NCBI GenBank assembly: GCA_040398465.1
Contig: JBBAUA010000075.1
Location: 1 to 12,611, forward strand
DNA length: 12,611 nt
Source: UBA7672 sp040398465
GTDB taxonomy: Bacteria > Pseudomonadota > Alphaproteobacteria > Caulobacterales > Hyphomonadaceae
Direction of reading: 5' to 3'
Shown: in pieces, positions 7,976-12,611 of the stretch
How positions within the stretch are numbered: the first letter of the stretch is position 1
Layout: every line of letters starts with the position of its first letter
Position numbers and translations under genes: made by a program
Notes under the pieces: model-generated
Databases searched by the model: none
What the model saw: only the letters and a program-made list of their open reading frames with translations
What the model was told of the DNA's origin: nothing

Positions 7976-8476
7976 TCAGCGGTCCTGCGTCGGGACGTAG
8001 GGGGAGATGAGGCCGAGCGGCGCGGCGGTGGTGCGCTTGGCGACATTCACGATGATGCGCGACTGGATGTCCGAGACGAGGCCAAGGGCCAGGATCTTGT
8101 CGCGAAGGAAATTGTCGTAGGCGTGCATGTCAGTCGTCACGACGCGGCAGACATAGTCCACGGCGCCGGTGACGGTCATGCACTCGATCACCTCGGGCCA
8201 TTTGCGGACGGCCTGCTCGAACTTCTCGAGGTTCTCGCGGCTGGGCAGCTGCAGCTTCACATTGGCGACGACTTCAAAGTTCAGGCCGAGCTTGTCGTAG
8301 TTGAGCAATGTCACGCGACGCGCAATGATGCCCTGTTCCTCCATCCGCTTGATGCGGCGCCAGCAGGGGCTGGAGGACAGGCCGACTTTCTCCGCGATCT
8401 CGGCCACGGAGAGGGCCGCGTCGCGCTGGATGAGGTCGAGGATTTTTGCGTCGATGGCGTCGAGTTCAACGGCCAT
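7976..8476 (-). CDS. Lrp/AsnC-family transcriptional regulator
   Basis: This 166-residue protein matches the Lrp/AsnC (feast/famine) family in length and layout. An N-terminal helix-turn-helix covers residues about 4-60 (DAIDAKILDLIQRDA, then LSVAEIAEKVGLSSSPCWRR), followed by an effector-binding RAM domain (about 68-150; VVANVKLQLP, VIECMTVTGAVDYVCRVV). Such proteins form dimers to octamers, sense amino acids or related metabolites, and often control a divergent metabolic gene. The start is ATG 8476, with AAGGA about nine bases upstream; the frame stays open to 8776, but that extension lies on the next gene and is not protein-like. It is divergent from the fused 2-oxoacid oxidoreductase with a 139-base gap containing palindromes. 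I infer that it senses an amino acid whose keto acid the oxidoreductase consumes. Confidence 0.95.
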   Translation of the reverse strand: MAVELDAIDAKILDLIQRDAALSVAEIAEKVGLSSSPCWRRIKRMEEQGIIARRVTLLNYDKLGLNFEVVANVKLQLPSRENLEKFEQAVRKWPEVIECMTVTGAVDYVCRVVTTDMHAYDNFLRDKILALGLVSDIQSRIIVNVAKRTTAAPLGLISPYVPTQDR

Positions 8477-8479
8477 GAT

Positions 8480-8581
8480 TTGCTGTCCTTGGTCGTGTTT
8501 GTAGTTGATTATTGCCGTCCATCTGCCAGATCGCGCACCGAATGGCAAATACTTCCTGCGATATTGAGCAATATATTTGCC
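8480..8581. promoter_or_regulatory. Candidate Lrp operator region between divergent genes
   Basis: The gap contains a perfect palindrome ATATTG-AG-CAATAT (8561-8574). An 8-bp inverted repeat, GGCAAATA (8544-8551) and TATTTGCC (8574-8581), flanks it with 22 bases between the arms. TTGC or GCAA elements start at 8480, 8512, 8545 and 8577, about 32 bp apart or three helical turns. AT-rich palindromes with helically phased half-sites are typical of Lrp-family binding. The region lies between the regulator and the gene it probably controls, so both regulation of the neighbour and autoregulation are plausible. Confidence 0.6.
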
Positions 8582-8615
8582 GTGGCCATATCTTCCATAA
8601 CCGGAGGCGCACGAC

Positions 8616-11600
8616 TTGAAGAACGGTAGCCCTGTATCGGGTGGAATTTCCCTCGATGACAAGTACCTGCTCGAGAGTGGGCGCGCCTTCATGACGGGCA
8701 TACAGGCGCTCGTGCGCCTGCCGCTCGACCGGAAGAGGCTGGACCGCAAACTGGGCCTCAATACGGCGGGATTCATTTCGGGTTATCGCGGCTCGCCGCT
8801 GGGCGGCTACGACCAGCAGATCCGCGCCGCCGGCAAGCTGATGGACGCGCACGACGTGAAGCTGTGGGAGGGCCTCAACGAGGACCTCGGCGCCACCGCG
8901 GTGTGGGGCTCGCAGCAGACGCACATCTTCCCGGGCGCGAAGTTCGATGGCGTGTTCGGCATCTGGTACGGCAAGGCGCCGGGCGTCGACCGCACGGGCG
9001 ACGTGTTCAAACACGCCAACATGGCGGGCACTGACCCCAAGGGCGGCGTGCTCGCGCTGTGCGGCGATGACCCGAACTCCAAGTCTTCCACTCTCGCCTC
9101 GCAATCCGAATTCGCGATGATCGACGCGGAGATGCCGGTGCTGGCGCCAGCGTCTATCCAGGAAGTTCTCGACTACGGCATGATCGGCTGGGAGCTGTCG
9201 CGCTATTCGGGCCTGTGGGTCTCGATGATCTGCCTCGCGGATACGATGGATAGCGGGGCTGTGGTCGAGGTCGGGCTGGATCGCTTTGCGACGGTGCGGC
9301 CGACGGACTTCGTCATCCCCGAGGGCGGGCTCGGCCTGCGCATGGGCGACACGCCGCTGGGCAAGGAAGCGCGGCTGCGGCAGCTGAAGATTCCTGCGGC
9401 GCAGGCCTTCGTGCGCGCCAACAAGCTGGACAAGCCGCTGCTGGTCGGCCGGCAGAAGAGACTCGCCGTCGTGGTGGCCGGACAGGCCGCGCGCGATGTG
9501 TACGAGGCGCTGGGCGCGATGGGCCTGTCGCCGGAGCAGGCGGCGGATCTTGGCGTCTCGATCTTCAAGGTCGCGATGCCGTGGCCGCTGGAGCCCACCG
9601 CGATCGGCGACTTCTGCCGCGGCTTCGAGCGCGTGCTGGTGATCGAGCACAAGCGCGCCATCATTGAGCCGCAGCTGAAGGACGTGCTGTACCACCTGCC
9701 GGATGCGGAGCGCCCGATCATCGAGGGTAAGCTGGATCGCGACGGCGCGCGGCTGCTGTCGGATATCGCCTCACTGTCGACGGCGGACATCGCGATGGCG
9801 CTCGTGGGTAGGCTGGCCGACGGTCCGCACCGCGCCAAGGCGGATGCATACTTCGCCAAGGTCAACGGCGCGAAGCAGGCCGTCGCCGGCATGAACCAGA
9901 TCAACACCCGCAAGCCGCACTTCTGCTCTGGCTGCCCGCACAACACGTCCACCACGCTGCCCGAAGGCTCGCGCGCGCTGGCGGGGATCGGCTGCCACTA
10001 CATGGCGACGTTCACGCCGGAACGCCGCACCGACATGCACACGCAGATGGGCGGCGAGGGCACGCCGTGGATCGGCCAGATGCCGTTCACGACGGAGAAC
10101 CATGTCTTCGTGAACCTCGGCGATGGCACCTATTCGCACTCCGGCTCGCTGGCCATCCGTGCTGCGATCTCGGGCAGGGTCAACGCCACATACAAGATCC
10201 TCTACAACGACGCCGTGGCGATGACCGGTGGCCAGCAGGTGGAATCCGGACAGACCGTGCCGCAGATCGCGCGGCAGGTGGAGGCCGAGGGCGTCAAGAC
10301 GATCGTGATCGTTGCGGATGACACCACACGCTATGCCAGCGTCAGCGACCTGCCCGAAGGCACACGCATCTTCGATCGCAAGAAGCTGGAAGAAGTGCAG
10401 ATCGAGCTGCGCAACACGCCGGGCGTCTCCGTTCTGATCTATGACCAGGTCTGCGCCACCGAGAAGCGCCGCCGCATCAAGCGCGGCAAGATGGAAGCGC
10501 CGACCAAGCGCGTCTTCATCAACCAGGCCGTCTGCGAAGGCTGTGGCGATTGTTCGGTGAAATCGAACTGCCTGTCGGTGGAGCCGGTCGAGACCGAGTT
10601 CGGTCGCAAGCGGCAGATCAACCAGTCGACCTGCAACACGGACTATTCCTGTATCGAGGGCTTCTGTCCGTCCTTCGTCACGGTTGTCGGCGGCGATCGC
10701 AAGTCGGATGCCGAACGCGGCGCGCCGACATTCGACGTGTCGGGACTGCCAGGGCCGACCCTGCCGCAACTTGGGCACGAGGCGTGGAACGTGCTGTTTA
10801 CCGGCGTCGGCGGTACGGGTGTCACGACGGTGGCCGCTGTGCTCGCAATGGCGGCGCACGTCGACGGCAAGGCGTCGCAGACGCTGGACATGACGGGTCT
10901 CGCGCAGAAGGGCGGGCCGGTGCTATCCCATGTGCGCTTCGCGCTCGACCCGGATGACATCAAGGCGGGGAAGACGCCGCCGGCGTCGGCCGACGTGATC
11001 ATTGCGTGCGATCTGGTTGTGGCGTCTTCAGGTGATGCGCTGGTGATGTTCGACAAGGCGCGCACGGCTGTGGTCGCGAACCACGACGTGACGCCGACCA
11101 AGGAGATCATCGAGAACCGCAATGTGCGTTTCGATCCGGACCTGCTGACGGCGCGCGTGCGCTCGCGGGCTAAGTCGTTTGCCGCGACGAATGCCGAGGC
11201 GCTGGCCGAACATCATTTCGGCGATGCGATCTACACCAACATGATCATGCTGGGCATGGCGTGGCAGAACGGGCTCATCCCTGTGTCTGACGCGGCCATC
11301 TACGAAGCCAACCGGCTCAACAAGGTGAAGATCAAGGAGAATGCTGCGGCGTTCGATCTTGGCCGGATTGCCGCCGTGAATCCCGACGTCGTCCAGGCTG
11401 CAGCTCCCAAGCGGCCGGAGATCGAGCCGCTCAAGCTCGACGAACTGATCGCGCGCCGCGCCGAGATGCTGAGAGAGTACCAGAACCCTGCCTATGCCGA
11501 CATGTACGAGGCGCGCATCGCGCGCGTGCGGGCGGCGGAGAGCAATCTTGGCCTGGGCGAACAGCTGACCTACGCGGCGGCCACGTATCTCGCCAAGCTG

Positions 11601-12089
11601 ATGGCCTACAAGGATGAGTACGAGGTCGCGCGGCTCTACACGCGTCCGGAATACAAGCAGGCTGTCGAGGACACGTTCGGCAAGAACACCAAGCTGACCT
11701 TCCTGCTGGCGCCGCCGATGATCTCGAAGAAGAACCACAAGGGCGAACTGACGAAGAAGTCGTTCGGCCCGTGGATGATGATGAGCTTCAAGCTCCTCAG
11801 GAAACTCAAATTCCTGCGCGGCGGTTCGTTCGACATCTTCGGCAAGACCGAGGAGCGCGCGATGGAGCGCCGCCTGCGCGATGAATATCTCGAGCGGCTG
11901 GAGAAGCTGTCCGCCGGCCTGCGCGCCGACAATCACGCGCTGGCGGTCGAGATTGCGAGCATTCCCGACGACATCCGTGGCTATGGCCATGTGAAAGAGC
12001 GCGCCGTCGTGGCGGCGGAGAAAAAGCTCGCTGGCCTTATGGCGAAGTGGAACGCAGGGCCTGCGCCGCGGATGCAGGCGGCGGAGTAG
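8616..12089 (+). CDS. Fused indolepyruvate:ferredoxin oxidoreductase-type 2-oxoacid oxidoreductase
   Basis: This 1157-residue single-chain enzyme combines the parts of IorA and IorB. It should oxidatively decarboxylate a 2-oxoacid (aryl- or branched-chain pyruvates in related enzymes) to an acyl-CoA, passing electrons to ferredoxin or another acceptor in the cytoplasm. In order: TPP pyrimidine-type domain (ISGYRGSPLGGYDQQ, about 54-68); FCSGCPHNTST (436-446); TPP/metal-binding domain (GDGTYSHSG, 502-510, with Asn531); iron-sulfur cysteines C640, C643, C646, C652, C673, C679 and C684; gamma-type domain with GVGGTG (730-735) and DMTGLAQKGGP; and a C-terminal region matching the extra domain of fused members (about 930-1140). 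The start is TTG 8616, with GGAGG eight bases upstream; the next Met is residue 26, beyond the conserved DDKYLLESGRAF. It is divergent from an Lrp gene that probably controls it. The natural substrate is uncertain. Confidence 0.95.
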   Translation: MKNGSPVSGGISLDDKYLLESGRAFMTGIQALVRLPLDRKRLDRKLGLNTAGFISGYRGSPLGGYDQQIRAAGKLMDAHDVKLWEGLNEDLGATAVWGSQQTHIFPGAKFDGVFGIWYGKAPGVDRTGDVFKHANMAGTDPKGGVLALCGDDPNSKSSTLASQSEFAMIDAEMPVLAPASIQEVLDYGMIGWELSRYSGLWVSMICLADTMDSGAVVEVGLDRFATVRPTDFVIPEGGLGLRMGDTPLGKEARLRQLKIPAAQAFVRANKLDKPLLVGRQKRLAVVVAGQAARDVYEALGAMGLSPEQAADLGVSIFKVAMPWPLEPTAIGDFCRGFERVLVIEHKRAIIEPQLKDVLYHLPDAERPIIEGKLDRDGARLLSDIASLSTADIAMALVGRLADGPHRAKADAYFAKVNGAKQAVAGMNQINTRKPHFCSGCPHNTSTTLPEGSRALAGIGCHYMATFTPERRTDMHTQMGGEGTPWIGQMPFTTENHVFVNLGDGTYSHSGSLAIRAAISGRVNATYKILYNDAVAMTGGQQVESGQTVPQIARQVEAEGVKTIVIVADDTTRYASVSDLPEGTRIFDRKKLEEVQIELRNTPGVSVLIYDQVCATEKRRRIKRGKMEAPTKRVFINQAVCEGCGDCSVKSNCLSVEPVETEFGRKRQINQSTCNTDYSCIEGFCPSFVTVVGGDRKSDAERGAPTFDVSGLPGPTLPQLGHEAWNVLFTGVGGTGVTTVAAVLAMAAHVDGKASQTLDMTGLAQKGGPVLSHVRFALDPDDIKAGKTPPASADVIIACDLVVASSGDALVMFDKARTAVVANHDVTPTKEIIENRNVRFDPDLLTARVRSRAKSFAATNAEALAEHHFGDAIYTNMIMLGMAWQNGLIPVSDAAIYEANRLNKVKIKENAAAFDLGRIAAVNPDVVQAAAPKRPEIEPLKLDELIARRAEMLREYQNPAYADMYEARIARVRAAESNLGLGEQLTYAAATYLAKLMAYKDEYEVARLYTRPEYKQAVEDTFGKNTKLTFLLAPPMISKKNHKGELTKKSFGPWMMMSFKLLRKLKFLRGGSFDIFGKTEERAMERRLRDEYLERLEKLSAGLRADNHALAVEIASIPDDIRGYGHVKERAVVAAEKKLAGLMAKWNAGPAPRMQAAE

Positions 12090-12124
12090 GGGCTAGCCGC
12101 TTTGCTGTCGACGTTGCTGCCAGC

Positions 12125-12144
12125 CCGGTGTCAGCAATCACCGG
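12125..12144. terminator. GC-rich hairpin after the oxidoreductase gene, possible terminator
   Basis: CCGGTG (12125-12130) and CACCGG (12139-12144) form a perfect 6-bp stem around an 8-base loop, 36 bases after the stop. An alternative overlapping stem, TTGCTG (12114-12119) with CAGCAA (12132-12137), competes with it. No U-tract follows, so termination here is uncertain. Confidence 0.35.
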
Positions 12145-12174
12145 TCGCATAATTGGTGTGTGGCTTTATCCGTG

Positions 12175-12198
12175 CCATTTCTGTCCAGACAGAAATGG
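12175..12198. promoter_or_regulatory. 24-bp perfect palindrome overlapping the GFA gene's ribosome binding site
   Basis: Two 11-base arms, CCATTTCTGTC (12175-12185) and GACAGAAATGG (12188-12198), are perfect reverse complements around a 2-base centre. The right arm ends in the first GG of the GGAGG ribosome binding site (12197-12201) of the next gene. It could be the operator of a dimeric repressor, or a hairpin in the leader that hides the ribosome binding site. A -10-like CATAAT lies at 12148-12153, without a clear -35. I saw no second copy of this sequence in the window. Confidence 0.65.
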
Positions 12199-12206
12199 AG
12201 GCGTTC

Positions 12207-12611
12207 ATGCATCAAGGCGGATGCCACTGTGGCGCGGTGCGGTATGAAGCGGGCGAATTGCCGGAGCGCCATTCCATCTGCTGCTGCACGGATTGTCGCC
12301 GCTCGGCGGGTGCGCCGATGGTCGCCTGGGCGATCTATCCGAAGGACTCCGTGAAGGTGACGAAGGGCGCGCCGAAGTCGCGGGCGTCTTCGGAACATGC
12401 CGAACGATTGTTCTGTGGCGACTGTGGCGCGGGCCTGTTCTACGTGAGCGAGACGTACCTGCCGGGCAAGATCGATGTCGCCAGCGCGACTTTCGACCAG
12501 CCTGAGCTGATCGGACCGCCGCAAGCCGTGGTGCAGACGGCCGAGCGCACCGCATGGGTCGCTGACATCCACACCTTGCCGCAATTCCCGCGATACCCTG
12601 GAATGGACTAG
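12207..12611 (+). CDS. GFA-domain (CENP-V/GFA) zinc-binding protein
   Basis: This 134-residue cytoplasmic protein belongs to the GFA family, named after glutathione-dependent formaldehyde-activating enzyme. The zinc-binding pattern is present: CHCG (C6, C8), CCCTDC (C25, C26, C27, C30) and CGDCG (C70, C73). The core matches the family in length and in the GGCHCGAVRYEA start and the CRRSAGAPMVAW stretch. Small GFA proteins bind zinc and sometimes glutathione-type thiols, but most have no proven reaction; the name does not prove formaldehyde metabolism. The start is ATG 12207, with GGAGG five bases upstream. A longer frame from 12153 would start inside the leader and cover the palindrome, so I reject it. 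The stop TAG is the last codon of the window, so the gene is complete. It may be regulated through the palindrome over its ribosome binding site. Confidence 0.92.
   Translation: MHQGGCHCGAVRYEAGELPERHSICCCTDCRRSAGAPMVAWAIYPKDSVKVTKGAPKSRASSEHAERLFCGDCGAGLFYVSETYLPGKIDVASATFDQPELIGPPQAVVQTAERTAWVADIHTLPQFPRYPGMD

Noticed and set aside
8477..8776. A 100-residue N-terminal extension of the Lrp protein
   Set aside because: The added residues overlap the divergent oxidoreductase start and do not resemble Lrp proteins. ATG 8476 gives the family's usual length.
8466..9695. A 409-codon minus-strand frame across the Lrp gap and the oxidoreductase gene
   Set aside because: It is antisense to conserved coding sequence and has an Arg/His/Leu-rich translation typical of shadow frames. 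The same holds for 9771-10859 and 11028-11990.

Overview
The window looks like chromosomal DNA of a GC-rich alphaproteobacterium, most likely of the Caulobacterales/Hyphomonadales group. The reasons are the high GC content, a TonB-dependent receptor with a typical alphaproteobacterial plug, two LexA boxes of the alphaproteobacterial direct-repeat type (GTTC-N7-GTTC), promoters resembling the alphaproteobacterial general-stress sigma factor EcfG consensus (GGAAC-N17-CGTT), and a fused indolepyruvate oxidoreductase-like gene. No phage, transposon, CRISPR, tRNA or rRNA was seen.

Layout. Positions 1-1596 (minus) hold the first 532 codons of a TonB-dependent receptor that runs off the left edge. 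A 307-base gap is followed by a secreted MORN-repeat protein (minus, 1904-3226). Two tandem, closely related glycine-zipper lipoprotein genes follow (plus, 3437-3628 and 3727-3918), then uvrB (3994-6297). Next come a 137-residue unknown gene (6384-6797), the 5'-truncated remnant of an SRAP (YedK/HMCES) gene (6807-7160), a SnoaL/NTF2-like protein (7223-7639) and a third glycine-zipper lipoprotein (7732-7947). An Lrp/AsnC regulator (minus, 7976-8476) is divergent from a 1157-residue fused 2-oxoacid oxidoreductase of the indolepyruvate:ferredoxin type (8616-12089, TTG start). A GFA-domain protein (12207-12611) ends exactly at the window edge.

Regulation is the most informative layer. One LexA box lies 16 bases before the uvrB ATG, and a second, with a T-rich spacer, lies 39 bases before the 137-residue unknown gene. 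That gene is therefore a good candidate for an undescribed SOS-induced protein. It lies between uvrB and the remnant of a gene family that is itself named for SOS association. Two of the three small lipoprotein genes have EcfG-like promoter sequences, suggesting that they belong to the general stress response of the envelope. The Lrp-oxidoreductase intergenic region has a 14-bp palindrome and TTGC/GCAA half-sites spaced about 32 bp, as expected if the Lrp protein controls its divergent neighbour. The GFA gene has a 24-bp palindrome that overlaps its ribosome binding site.

Protein functions rest on motifs read by eye. Regulatory calls are pattern matches without expression evidence.
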